Assembly: GCA_027080775.1 (NCBI GenBank)
Contig: JALWPV010000011.1
Span: 62,001-126,000 of the forward strand
DNA: 64,000 nt
Source: Acidilobaceae archaeon
GTDB lineage: Archaea > Thermoproteota > Thermoprotei_A > Sulfolobales > Acidilobaceae
Direction: 5' to 3'
Shown piece after piece: positions 8,089 to 15,929 of this stretch (the first letter of the stretch is position 1; each line of letters starts with the position of its first letter). Position numbers and translations under genes: made by a program. Below the pieces are notes generated by a model. The model made no database searches, had not been told where the DNA came from, and saw only the letters and a list, made by a program, of their open reading frames with translations.

Positions 8089-8163
8089 GCCGGGGTAGCT
8101 CAGCGGTAGAGCGCCGGGCTGTTAACCCGGTGGTCGGGGGTTCGAATCCCCTCCCCGGCGCCA
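8089..8163 (+). tRNA. tRNA-Asn (GTT)
   Basis: Intronless. Acceptor GCCGGGG/CCCCGGC, G73 and encoded CCA. The anticodon stem CCGGG/CCCGG encloses CTGTTAA, giving anticodon GTT at 8,121-8,123. The T loop is TTCGAAT. Confidence 0.96.
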
Positions 8164-8197
8164 CAATTCCTTCCCTTAATTAGAGCCTTGCTAGGAG

Positions 8198-9220
8198 CTA
8201 TTGTTTGGCCAGCGCTGCCTTGGCTGCTTCTCTTAGTTCTATGACGTTTATTGTGGCCTCCACTAGGTCTCTACTGTAGGCTGCTATCCTCCTTATGCTG
8301 TCTAGTATGGCTGTTGCATCGGGTAAGTACGCCGTGGCTAGGATGCTCGCCCGCGCCTTCTCCTCGGCTGCCTTGAAGGTGTCGGTTAGCGTTATCGCCT
8401 TGTAGGCGCTGGCCCTGTCCATCTCGAGGAAGGCTCTCGCTGAGTGGTCGAATATCCCGCGTGCGCTCTCGTATAGTTCTACTAGGTCGTCGCTCACCAC
8501 TGCCTCCCTCCTGGTCTCCTTTAGTATTGAGGATATCATGACTGCGTGGTCCGCCACCCTCTCTATGCTCTTGGCTGCTATGACCTTGTAGAGTATCTCG
8601 GGTAACGATACCACTCCGGCGTCGCTCGGCGCTAGCTCGCCCTGTAGGAGCATGGAGAGCTGCCTCATTATGAGTAGGAAGAACTTGTCTACGACTGTGT
8701 CCCTCTCTATGATGCTCTCCAGGATCGCCTCATCGCCCCTCCGGAGTGCCTGGGAGAGGTTGGCTAGCATGGAGCGTGTCACGCCGACCATGCGCTCGAA
8801 CGCCTTGCCTATGCTTATCGTCGGCGGCCCCGCGAGCGTGTAGAGCACTATCCTCCCGTAATCCTCCTCGAGGACCTCCAGGCCTAGGGCCCTCTTCCTC
8901 GCCTCCTCCACCAGCGCGGCGACCACCCTGGGGTCGGCGTCCCTATACTCCACCTCTATCCTGTTATACCCCGCCAGGTAGGCCGCTAGAACCTCGGTCA
9001 CGAGGAGGTTCAGGGACTCCCCCGTGACCCTGATGACCCTGCCAGCCTCCCTCCTCGAGGCGTCGGCCTGGGGCCTGACTAGGAGGCTGCCATCGGGCAT
9101 CTTCTCTAGGAGGACCTCGGAGCCGGGCTTGAGGCCCCAAGCCAGGGCCCAGTCCTTCGGGAGCGAGACTATGAAGGTAGACCTACCCGTCACCTGGACC
9201 CTGCGCCTCTGGACGGCCAA
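8198..9220 (-). CDS. AbrB-PhoU fusion, predicted phosphate-responsive regulator
   Basis: 340 residues. Residues 1-50 form a SpoVT/AbrB swapped-hairpin DNA-binding domain (GRSTFIVSLPKDWALAWGL). From about residue 120 the chain is a two-repeat PhoU-like helical domain with metal-site-type residues (ERDTVVDKFFLLIMRQ, KSIERVADHAV). Classical PhoU proteins down-regulate Pst transport through PstB and a histidine kinase. Here the DNA-binding domain is fused on, so direct promoter control is plausible. It is the last gene of the pst operon, 41 bases after phoU. It starts at TTG 9,220 after GAGGGA. The domain calls are strong; the regulatory role is inferred. Confidence 0.9.
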   Translation of the reverse strand: MAVQRRRVQVTGRSTFIVSLPKDWALAWGLKPGSEVLLEKMPDGSLLVRPQADASRREAGRVIRVTGESLNLLVTEVLAAYLAGYNRIEVEYRDADPRVVAALVEEARKRALGLEVLEEDYGRIVLYTLAGPPTISIGKAFERMVGVTRSMLANLSQALRRGDEAILESIIERDTVVDKFFLLIMRQLSMLLQGELAPSDAGVVSLPEILYKVIAAKSIERVADHAVMISSILKETRREAVVSDDLVELYESARGIFDHSARAFLEMDRASAYKAITLTDTFKAAEEKARASILATAYLPDATAILDSIRRIAAYSRDLVEATINVIELREAAKAALAKQ

Positions 9221-9261
9221 GCTCCCTCGAGCCCCGTGGCCTCCGGGGGCTCTATTTAGCG

Positions 9262-9888
9262 CTATATAGTCACGCCGGCCTCTCCTATAGCTCTCAGTGT
9301 CTCCCTGGCAATGTATGTGGCGTGGTCGGCCACCCTCTCGAGCTGGCGTAGCACGACTGCCTCCAGCGCCTCGTCCCTCGGGACGCTCTCCCTAGACGCT
9401 ATCCTCTTCAGGCTATGCCTGTAGAGCTCGTCTACCCGCGAGTCCAGCTCCTCGAGGCCCCGGGCCAGCTCCGCCCTCCCGGTTGTGAAGGCCTTGAAGG
9501 CCCTCTCAACCATCTCGCGGGCCCTCCGCGTGGCCTCGAGGGAGGCCTCGCCTAGCCTCGTGTTGGGTGCGAGCTCTAGTGTCATCATTATCTCATTCGC
9601 GTACCTGGTTATCCTGAATAGGTCATAGGAGACCTTAATCATGGACTCGACGTAGAGGAGTATCCTCCCGAGGGGCTGCCATTTGGCTATGAAGAACAGG
9701 GCCTCACTGTATATCGTGTCCTTGAGGTGCTCGGCCAGCGCCGCTAGGGCAGTGAGGTCCCTGGCCCCCGAGGAGCCGGCGAGCGCCGCCTCGACGGCGT
9801 CCATCGCCTCGAGTGAGAGCTTGAAGAGCCTCTGGAGGTTGCCCCTCATGTGCTCGATGTCCTCCTCCCTCGATGTTACCTCCTCCAC
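9262..9888 (-). CDS. phoU: PhoU family phosphate transport regulator
   Basis: 208 residues, an all-helical PhoU protein with the two repeat signatures EELDSRVDELYRHSLKRIA and QLERVADHATYIARETL. It is expected to act on the PstSCAB transporter when phosphate is ample. Its GTG start shares a base with the TAG stop of pstB (TAGTG), so the two are likely translationally coupled. The operon thus holds both a stand-alone PhoU and an AbrB-linked PhoU. Confidence 0.9.
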   Translation of the reverse strand: MEEVTSREEDIEHMRGNLQRLFKLSLEAMDAVEAALAGSSGARDLTALAALAEHLKDTIYSEALFFIAKWQPLGRILLYVESMIKVSYDLFRITRYANEIMMTLELAPNTRLGEASLEATRRAREMVERAFKAFTTGRAELARGLEELDSRVDELYRHSLKRIASRESVPRDEALEAVVLRQLERVADHATYIARETLRAIGEAGVTI

Positions 9889-10649
9889 TACAGCTCGCCC
9901 CTGAAGAACTTCTCTGTTAGGGGGTTACGTGGGTTGAGGGCTACCTCCCTCGAGGGCCCCTGCTCCACCACCCTGCCCCCGTAGAGGAATACTATGTACT
10001 CTGAGACCCTAACGGCCTGGGAGGGCATGTGTGTCACGAACACGGCGGTGAGGCCCTCCTCCCTCACGAGGCCCCTGATGGCCTCCTCTATCTTCACAGC
10101 GTTGACGGGGTCCACATTCGCCGTGGGCTCGTCTAGTAGCAGGATCCTGGGCTTCAGGGCCAGGGCCCTGGCGAGGGATAGCCTCTGCCTCTGACCCCCG
10201 CTCAGCTTCATTGGCGAGGAGTCGAGGCGGTCCTTCACCTCGTCCCATAGCATGGCCTTCTCGAGGGCCCACCTCACTATCTCGTCTAGCTCCCTCTTGG
10301 TCCTCGCGAGGCCGTGGAGCCTCGGGCCTATCGCTACGTTATCGTATATGCTTAGGTGGGGGAAGGGGTTGGGCTCCTGGAAGACCATCGCCACGATCCT
10401 CCTGACCTCGTAGGGCTCCATCTCGTAGACGCTCCTACCGTAGACCCTGACGTCGCCCTCGACCCTGGCCTCCGGGTTGAGGTCGAGGAGCCTGTTTATG
10501 GCCCTCAGGAGGGTCGACTTACCGGTCCCACTAGGCCCCATCACAGCTGTTACCGCTGCCTCGGGGAACCTAACGGTGACCCCCCTCAGGATCTCCTTGC
10601 CCGAGAGCCACACGTGAAGGTCCCGTACCTCGAGTGCGTACGTGGCCAC
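9888..10649 (-). CDS. pstB: Phosphate ABC transporter ATP-binding protein
   Basis: 253 residues from GTG at 10,649, which overlaps the pstA stop as TAGTG. PstB powers phosphate import by PstA/PstC. Walker A GPSGTGKST, the Q-loop in MVFQEPNPFPH, signature LSGGQRQRLSLARAL, Walker B ILLLDEPTANVDP and the switch histidine in FVTHM are all present. The frame is open upstream to 10,817, but that arginine/proline-rich stretch lies inside pstA and does not match the family. Confidence 0.96.
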   Translation of the reverse strand: MATYALEVRDLHVWLSGKEILRGVTVRFPEAAVTAVMGPSGTGKSTLLRAINRLLDLNPEARVEGDVRVYGRSVYEMEPYEVRRIVAMVFQEPNPFPHLSIYDNVAIGPRLHGLARTKRELDEIVRWALEKAMLWDEVKDRLDSSPMKLSGGQRQRLSLARALALKPRILLLDEPTANVDPVNAVKIEEAIRGLVREEGLTAVFVTHMPSQAVRVSEYIVFLYGGRVVEQGPSREVALNPRNPLTEKFFRGEL

Positions 10650-11515
10650 TACATCCTCACCTCCCGGACGATCAGACGGGCTGCTACCATAACAGTCACG
10701 ACTATGAGCATTAGCACGAGGGCGGCGCCCCAGGCCAGCTCCCGGGCTGCCTGGTATGGCATCTGGATGAACTGGTATATCATGAGGGGCACGGCGCCCC
10801 CCTCCCTTAGGAGGCATAGGTGGTAGCCCTCGTAGGCGCCTCCTATTGTGAAGAGTAGAGGCGCCGTCTCCCCGGCGGCCCTGGCCAGGCCTATGAGCAG
10901 GCCAACCAGGATCCCCCTCCTAGCAGCTGGCGCTATGAGGGCGTAGACCGTAGTGGTCCTCGGGGCTCCCATGCTGTAGGCGGCCTCCCTGACACCCTCC
11001 GGCACCTGGCGGAGCGCCTCGCTCGCCTGCACGACAAGGTACGGTAGCACCACTATCGCGAGCGCCGCAGCGCCCGCGAGCATGTTGTACCTGCCGACTA
11101 GGTGGTCTACCAGGACCGCATACACTGTTAGACCCACGAGTATCGTGGGGAACTCAACGAGAGTAAGGGCTAGTAGAAGCGTCGCCCTACTAAGCCTTGA
11201 GCCCCTCAGCTCTGAGATCAGCACGGCGGCGGGCAGCGCTATCAGCGTGGCCCCGGCAGCCGTGAGGGCCGCCAGCTCCAGGGTGCCGAGGAGGGCGGGC
11301 CCTATGCCCCCGGGGTCGCTGGGGTCGAAGGGGTGAGGTGACTCCGTGAGGAACCTGCGGAGCCCTATCCTAGCTATGGCCTCGCCGCCCTTGAGCGCCA
11401 CGAGGTAGAGTATGTGCAGGAGAGGCGCCACAGCGAGGCCCGCTAGCGTGACTAGAACCGCCAGGCCAGCGTAGTTCCACATCTTCCTGGCCAGCATCCT
11501 CCTAGGCCCTCGCAA
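10649..11515 (-). CDS. pstA: Phosphate ABC transporter permease PstA
   Basis: 288 residues with about six membrane helices and the ABC permease EAA loop (VREAAYSMGAPRTTTVYALI) that contacts PstB. It forms the phosphate channel with PstC. The start is either TTG at 11,515, overlapping pstC by 14 bases, or ATG at 11,497, just after AGGAGG. The stop overlaps the pstB start. The family assignment is clear; the exact N-terminus is not. Confidence 0.93.
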   Translation of the reverse strand: MRGPRRMLARKMWNYAGLAVLVTLAGLAVAPLLHILYLVALKGGEAIARIGLRRFLTESPHPFDPSDPGGIGPALLGTLELAALTAAGATLIALPAAVLISELRGSRLSRATLLLALTLVEFPTILVGLTVYAVLVDHLVGRYNMLAGAAALAIVVLPYLVVQASEALRQVPEGVREAAYSMGAPRTTTVYALIAPAARRGILVGLLIGLARAAGETAPLLFTIGGAYEGYHLCLLREGGAVPLMIYQFIQMPYQAARELAWGAALVLMLIVVTVMVAARLIVREVRM

Positions 11516-12485
11516 TCCCCATCCCCTCCTCCCACTTCCTCATGTACCAGACGGCGGCTAGGTTCACGGCCAAGCCTATCGCGAAGATGACCAGGCCCCC
11601 GACGAAGAGGGCGCTCGTCATGTAGTGGTAGAACCCTGCGTTCCCGAACTGCGAGGCTATGAGGCTCGACACCGTCACGCCGGAGTCCGTCACCGAGGGC
11701 GTTATCGTGTAGCCGTTGCCCACAACCAGGCTCACGGCGACGGTCTCGCCTATGGCTCGGGCGAAGGCGAGGGCGAGGCCAGCTACGATGCTGGGCTTCA
11801 CCATGCCCAGCAGGATCCTTATGGCCTCGAATCTCGTGGCTCCTATGGCGTATGCCGCCTCCCTGATGCTGTAGGGTATCATAGAGTAGGACTCCCTTAT
11901 CACAGCGGCGGCGTAGGGGGTACTCATCACAGCTAGCAGGACCCCCGCAGTGGCTATCGTGTAGCCCGAGACGGGGTGCTTCGAGAAGAATGGGAGCCAC
12001 GAGAGGTGCCTGCTTAGCCAGGCCAGGACGGGGTACATATGGGGGGCGAGGTATGCCAGCCCCCAGAGCCCGTAGATTATCGTAGGCGTCGCCGCCATGA
12101 GGTCGGTTAGCATTGCGAGGGCGCCCCGGAGCCTGGGCGGCGTCAGCTCTTCGAGTACCACTGCCAGGGAGACGGCCAGGGGGGCCGCGAGTAGCACAGC
12201 TATAACGCTGGTGTAGAGGCTCCCGAATATCGCTGGCGCAAGGCCGTACCACTCCCTCGAGGGGGCTCCCTCGACTGCCTGCCAGGCGGAGTCTGTGAAC
12301 ACGTGCAGGCCTTCCCGCCTCAGGATAGGGATTGAGTAGGCCGTGAACACCGCTAGCATCGAGAGTATTACGAGTAATAACAGCAGCGACGCCGGTAGGT
12401 GTAGGAGCACGAACCTCTCGTCGTCCTTGCTCCTGAGCCCTCCGAGGCCTAGGATGCGCTGGAGCCTCCTATCCACCGGCCCCAC
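11502..12485 (-). CDS. pstC: Phosphate ABC transporter permease PstC
   Basis: 327 residues, or 324 if GTG at 12,476 (after GGGGTGGGG) is the true start. It has six predicted membrane segments, a large loop between the first two, and the EAA motif IREAAYAIGATRFEAIRILL. It pairs with PstA to form the inner-membrane channel. The gene overlaps pstS by up to 17 bases and pstA by 14, so the operon is tightly packed. Confidence 0.93.
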   Translation of the reverse strand: MGPVDRRLQRILGLGGLRSKDDERFVLLHLPASLLLLLVILSMLAVFTAYSIPILRREGLHVFTDSAWQAVEGAPSREWYGLAPAIFGSLYTSVIAVLLAAPLAVSLAVVLEELTPPRLRGALAMLTDLMAATPTIIYGLWGLAYLAPHMYPVLAWLSRHLSWLPFFSKHPVSGYTIATAGVLLAVMSTPYAAAVIRESYSMIPYSIREAAYAIGATRFEAIRILLGMVKPSIVAGLALAFARAIGETVAVSLVVGNGYTITPSVTDSGVTVSSLIASQFGNAGFYHYMTSALFVGGLVIFAIGLAVNLAAVWYMRKWEEGMGIARA

Positions 12486-13590
12486 CCCCGCACTCGATGA
12501 GCTTTGAAGCGTTGAGCGCTACCTCCCTGAGCTGGGGTGGGAGTGGCGCGTACCCCGTGGGCACGTGCTCCTGGCCGGGTCCTGCTATGTACTCTATGAA
12601 GCTCCGGAGCGCCTCGCACTTGGCCTTGTCGGGTTGGATGCGCCATAGGATCATGAATGTCTGCCCAACTATCGGGTAGGCCTTCGGGGTTGAGTTGGAG
12701 TAGATGGCTTCGTACACGTAGGTGGACCAGTCGCCCAGGGGTGAGGGGGCGGGCCTGCCGGTGTAGGCGGCCTCTACGGACTCCCTGGTGGGGGCGACGA
12801 ATGCCCCGTACGGGTTCTCGATGCGGGCTATAGGTAGCCCTCTGCTCAGGGCGTAGGACCACTCGATATAGCCTATGGAGTAGGGGGTGTGCTGTATGGC
12901 GTTGGCGACGCCCGGGTTACCCTGCTCGCCCAGCCCCCTGCCCGTGGCGTCGACTGGCCACGAGACGACCTTGCCCACCAGGCTCTCGGGCCAGAGGCCC
13001 CCACTGGCCTTGTAGAGGAACGTGGTGAATATCTGGGTCGTACCGCTGGCGTCGCTCCTGTGGACAGCTATGATGGGCTTATGGGGTAGCCTCGATGCGA
13101 CCGCTGGGTTCAACTCCTTTATGCGAGGATCGTCCCAGTACACTATCCTGCCTAGGTAGATGCCAGCTAGGATCCTCGCTGAGAGGTTCAGCTGGGCCGA
13201 GCCTATCTCCGGCACGTTGTAGGTCACAACGATGGCTCCGAGTATAACGGGGAACTGGAGGATCCTCCCCCGATAAGCCTGGAGGGCACTCCTCTTCAGG
13301 GGTGGATCGCTGCACGCGAAGTCCACCTTACCGCCCAGTATATCCTCTTGGCCCTTGCCACTACCGCCACCCACATAGTTGACACTCACGCCCGGGTGAC
13401 TTTCCTGGAAGCCCCTAATCCAGGCAACCATCGCTGGCTCGACGAATGTTGACCCGCTTCCGAAGAGGACTACACTCCTCTCCACCCTACAGGCGACGGC
13501 GCCAGCCGCTAGGGTGGCGAGTAAGACGAGGAGGGCGGCTGCGAGCCATCGCTGCATGCCTAGTAGCCTCTGCATTCCCGCGGCTCCCAC
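12469..13590 (-). CDS. pstS: Phosphate-binding protein PstS
   Basis: 373 residues. An N-terminal signal sequence or anchor (about residues 13-35, WLAAALLVLLATLAAGAVAC) precedes a periplasmic-binding fold. The phosphate-binding segments FGSGSTFVEPAM, GGGSGKGQEDIL and HRSDASGTTQIF match PstS. The protein should capture phosphate outside the cell and deliver it to PstCA. It is the first gene of the operon and follows a 166-base promoter region with an inverted repeat. Start options are GTG 13,590 and ATG 13,575. Confidence 0.94.
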   Translation of the reverse strand: MGAAGMQRLLGMQRWLAAALLVLLATLAAGAVACRVERSVVLFGSGSTFVEPAMVAWIRGFQESHPGVSVNYVGGGSGKGQEDILGGKVDFACSDPPLKRSALQAYRGRILQFPVILGAIVVTYNVPEIGSAQLNLSARILAGIYLGRIVYWDDPRIKELNPAVASRLPHKPIIAVHRSDASGTTQIFTTFLYKASGGLWPESLVGKVVSWPVDATGRGLGEQGNPGVANAIQHTPYSIGYIEWSYALSRGLPIARIENPYGAFVAPTRESVEAAYTGRPAPSPLGDWSTYVYEAIYSNSTPKAYPIVGQTFMILWRIQPDKAKCEALRSFIEYIAGPGQEHVPTGYAPLPPQLREVALNASKLIECGGGAGG

Positions 13591-13652
13591 GGGAAGGCCT
13601 AGTCCATGACTTCTAATGCATTCACAATAGAGGATATTGAGTCGTGCCTACG

Positions 13653-13680
13653 CTATATACCACTCTAGGGAGGTATATAG
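13653..13680 (-). promoter_or_regulatory. pst promoter with a perfect 9-base inverted repeat (candidate operator)
   Basis: CTATATACC (13,653-13,661) and GGTATATAG (13,672-13,680) are exact reverse complements separated by 10 bases. The half-sites include TATA-like sequence, and the repeat lies about 63-90 bases upstream of the pstS start. A dimer bound here would block TBP. The AbrB-PhoU protein of the same operon is the obvious candidate ligand, by inference. Confidence 0.6.
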
Positions 13681-13756
13681 TGAGCTATCCCGGGGGCCTC
13701 TGTAGAGTCCAGTATGCTTGTCGTCGGCTGAGTAGTGCTCGGGCTTGAGGATTTGG

Positions 13757-13868
13757 TGGTGGGCCCGCGGGGATTTGAACCCCGGACCACGGGGTCCCGA
13801 GTCGGGCGCTGGCCCCCTCCTCGGGGCCCGGCGTACCCCGCATCCTAGCCAGGCTAGACGACGGGCCC
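13757..13868 (-). tRNA. tRNA-Pro (CGG) with a 34-base intron
   Basis: Acceptor GGGCCCG/CGGGCCC, A73 and encoded CCA. The anticodon stem CGGGG (13,840-13,836) pairs with CCCCG (13,794-13,790), and the seven-base loop CTCGGGA gives anticodon CGG. The intron therefore sits before the anticodon, at 31/32 or 32/33 (about 13,802-13,835), not at the usual 37/38 site. A TATA-like GGTTAAAACC lies about 30 bases upstream. Confidence 0.9.
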
Positions 13869-13893
13869 CCTCGAGGCTGGGTTGGTTGTTGGG

Positions 13894-13903
13894 GGTTTTA
13901 ACC
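13894..13903 (-). promoter_or_regulatory. TATA box of tRNA-Pro
   Basis: GGTTAAAACC on the minus strand ends about 26 bases upstream of the tRNA 5' end, the standard archaeal spacing. Confidence 0.6.
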
Positions 13904-13906
13904 ATT

Positions 13907-13921
13907 CGCCATGACATGGCG
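13907..13921 (+). promoter_or_regulatory. 15-base palindrome upstream of a predicted regulator gene
   Basis: CGCCATG-A-CATGGCG has 7-base arms around a single base. It lies between the tRNA-Pro TATA box and a second TATA-like sequence (GCTTATAGG, near 13,948-13,956) that would serve the regulator gene at 13,994. Its position suits autoregulation by that HTH protein. This is inference. Confidence 0.5.
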
Positions 13922-13993
13922 CTTCACCGGGTCTTGGCTGGGCAAGCTTATAGGCTCTAATCGTCTATAGTCGAATGCGGGGGTCTCCAGGGT

Positions 13994-14746
13994 TTGGCTG
14001 AGCCTGCAGGATTAGGCTTCGCCGATGACTATGTAGTCTACTACATAGCCAGGAGAATGGCAGGCGACATAGTGTTATCCCATGACACCGGGTCTGCCCT
14101 GAGGAAGTGGAGGGAGTACTTCGGGGTAACGCAGAGCAGGCTGGCTAGGAGCATGGGAATATCGACTAGTGTCATAAGCGACTACGAGAAGGGCAGGAGG
14201 CTCCCGGGCGCGAGGTTTATTCAGAGGTTCGTTAGGACGCTCATAGAGATAGACCTTCAAGCTGGCGGCCACCGCATAAGGAGGCTTGCTAGGAGCATCG
14301 GCGCGCCTCCGGGGGCCGTTATTGATATGAGGGAGTTCGAGAGGCCGCTCAGCATAAGCGAGCTGGCGGAGGCGGTGAGGGGAACCATACTGGCGCCCGA
14401 GTTCCCCGTAGAGAGGCGGGTCTACGGCTACACCGTGGTGGACAGTATCAAGGCCATAATAAGCCTGTCGGGCGTCCAGTTCTACAGCCTCTTAGGCTCC
14501 ACTGTTGATAGGGCGATAGTCTTCACGGGGGTCCGCCTAGGCCGCAGCCCCCTCGTGGCCGTGAGGGTCTCACCAGTGAAGCCCAGCGTGGTAGTCATAC
14601 ACGGGCCTCGGGGCCACGTTGACCCCCTGGCCATAGAGCTGGCGAAGCTCGAGGGTGTACCCCTCATACTGAGCTTAGCTAGGAGTGTAGACGAGCTTGT
14701 GGCATCGCTACGCGCCGCTGCCCATGGAGCCGAGCCTGTCTCCTAG
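13994..14746 (+). CDS. Predicted transcriptional regulator with XRE-type HTH (COG1709-like)
   Basis: 250 residues from TTG at 13,994. Residues about 35-70 form an XRE-like helix-turn-helix (TQSRLARSMGISTSVISDYE). The C-terminal half (about 140-240) is an alpha/beta domain with ISLSGVQFYSLLGSTVDRAIVF, characteristic of an archaeal group of predicted regulators that pair HTH with a possible ligand-binding domain. The ligand is unknown. It is monocistronic, with a palindrome upstream, and converges on nac. Confidence 0.83.
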   Translation: MAEPAGLGFADDYVVYYIARRMAGDIVLSHDTGSALRKWREYFGVTQSRLARSMGISTSVISDYEKGRRLPGARFIQRFVRTLIEIDLQAGGHRIRRLARSIGAPPGAVIDMREFERPLSISELAEAVRGTILAPEFPVERRVYGYTVVDSIKAIISLSGVQFYSLLGSTVDRAIVFTGVRLGRSPLVAVRVSPVKPSVVVIHGPRGHVDPLAIELAKLEGVPLILSLARSVDELVASLRAAAHGAEPVS

Positions 14747-14753
14747 GGGCGGG

Positions 14754-15152
14754 CTACTGGCTGCCCCCCGAGGCGCCTTGGAGCTTGAGTATGGCCGCCG
14801 CTATGTCGCCACCTGTCTCCTCGAGGGCGCGCCTCGCCTCCTCCGGGCTCACGCCAGCTTGCTCCGCCACGAGGGCCACGTCCTCCTCGCTGATCTCGGG
14901 AGCCTCCCCAGCCTCGCTCTTAGTCTCGACGCGGACAGGCTCCCCAACCACGTATATCATGGGCGGCTGTCCCTTAGCCTTTATGAGGAGCACGGCCTGG
15001 GGCTCCTCGACAAGAAGGGCAGTACCATCATCTAACTCCAAGTGGACCTTGACGGCCCTTAGCTCCTCGACCTCAAGGCCCATGCGTCTCATGGCCCTCT
15101 TGAGGTCGCGGGGCCTGAAACTCATCACGGCAGCGCCACCGGTGCGAGCCAT
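14754..15152 (-). CDS. nac: Nascent polypeptide-associated complex protein (archaeal NAC)
   Basis: 132 residues. Archaeal NAC is a homodimer that binds nascent chains at the ribosome exit. The NAC beta-barrel domain (about residues 35-80: VKVHLELDDGTALLVEEP and the following strands) is followed by a C-terminal UBA domain (SEEDVALVAEQAGVSPEEAR). It starts at ATG 15,152, with a possible second ATG ten residues in. It ends 7 bases from the convergent regulator gene and is divergent from the small gene at 15,195. Confidence 0.94.
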   Translation of the reverse strand: MARTGGAAVMSFRPRDLKRAMRRMGLEVEELRAVKVHLELDDGTALLVEEPQAVLLIKAKGQPPMIYVVGEPVRVETKSEAGEAPEISEEDVALVAEQAGVSPEEARRALEETGGDIAAAILKLQGASGGSQ

Positions 15153-15194
15153 ATTACTCCAGCCCCTATTATAGTGGCCCTGGGGAGCGGGGCC

Positions 15195-15488
15195 ATGGAG
15201 GCTGCTCGGGAGCGGCTGGATGAGGCCGTAAGGAGGGCTATTGATAGGTATAACGCCTACAGGGCCCCCGAGGCTAGGGCTGAGTTAGTCTCACTTAGCG
15301 GTAGGAAGCTTGTCGTAAGGATAAGTGGCTCCTTCACTGAGACATGCGGTGTTAACGACTGGATCGAGGACCTGGTGTACACGCTCGAGGATGAGGGTGT
15401 GAAGGCTAGGATAGTTAAGATAATAGAGCCGGAGAACCCCCTCGACCTCGGCTGGGAGAGGACTGTGATCCTCGAGGTCGAGGCCTGA
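15195..15488 (+). CDS. Conserved-looking small protein of unknown function
   Basis: 97 residues from ATG at 15,195; GTG 15,174 is an alternative. I do not recognise the family. A basic N-terminal helix (RERLDEAVRRAIDRYN) is followed by strands and a TETCGVNDWIEDLVY segment. The composition suggests a compact alpha/beta cytosolic protein. Codon use matches its neighbours. It is divergent from nac across a short gap with a CCTATTATAG element, so the two may share a promoter region. Confidence 0.7.
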   Translation: MEAARERLDEAVRRAIDRYNAYRAPEARAELVSLSGRKLVVRISGSFTETCGVNDWIEDLVYTLEDEGVKARIVKIIEPENPLDLGWERTVILEVEA

Positions 15489-15621
15489 CGTGTGGGTAGG
15501 GCCTGCTGATGAGCTCGGCGTACCCGAGGCCCCTAGGGGCCTGTGAGGAGGGTCTTGAGTGCTGAGGCCCTACGCCCGCCTTGCCTAGACTGATTAACCC
15601 GCAGGCCCTGTTACCTACTGG

Positions 15622-15924
15622 ATGCCGAAGGTGACTGGAGTGGCCCGGAAGGGTAAGTCTGTCGAGGAGCTGATCCGCGAGTTGCTGGCCCGCAGGAACC
15701 CTCATGGCTACTATGTTATACCCGTCAAGCTAGACGGCGTGAACGAGGTGGCCTCCGGGGTTGAGGGGGTTGTAGTGGAGGAGATAGGCGACATAGCCCT
15801 CGTCATGGTTAGGAGCCGTAGGGAGGCTGAGCGCATAGCCCGTCAGGCCCTGGCTAAGGGCTTGCTGGCCCTTGAGGGCGAGGATGTAGAGGAGGCTGAG
15901 GAGAAGCTCTCAGGCGAGTTCTAG
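15622..15924 (+). CDS. Small protein of unknown function
   Basis: 100 residues starting at ATG 15,622. I do not recognise the family. A basic start (MPKVTGVARKGKS) precedes a helix (EELIRELLARRN), beta strands (GYYVIPVKLDG, GVVVEEIGDIALVMV) and a C-terminal acidic helix (EDVEEAEEKLSGEF). There are no cysteines and no membrane segment. The gene ends 5 bases from the convergent COG2401-type gene. The 133 bases upstream hold no clear feature. Confidence 0.68.
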   Translation: MPKVTGVARKGKSVEELIRELLARRNPHGYYVIPVKLDGVNEVASGVEGVVVEEIGDIALVMVRSRREAERIARQALAKGLLALEGEDVEEAEEKLSGEF

Positions 15925-15929
15925 CGGGG

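Noticed and set aside
10650-10817. N-terminal extension of PstB
   Set aside because: The extra 56 residues lie inside pstA and have no match to the family. GTG 10,649 gives the normal length.
11452-12252. 266-residue frame overlapping pstC and pstA on the same strand
   Set aside because: It is a shifted frame of the pstC gene, rich in arginine, proline and glycine, with no recognisable motif; pstC itself is clear.
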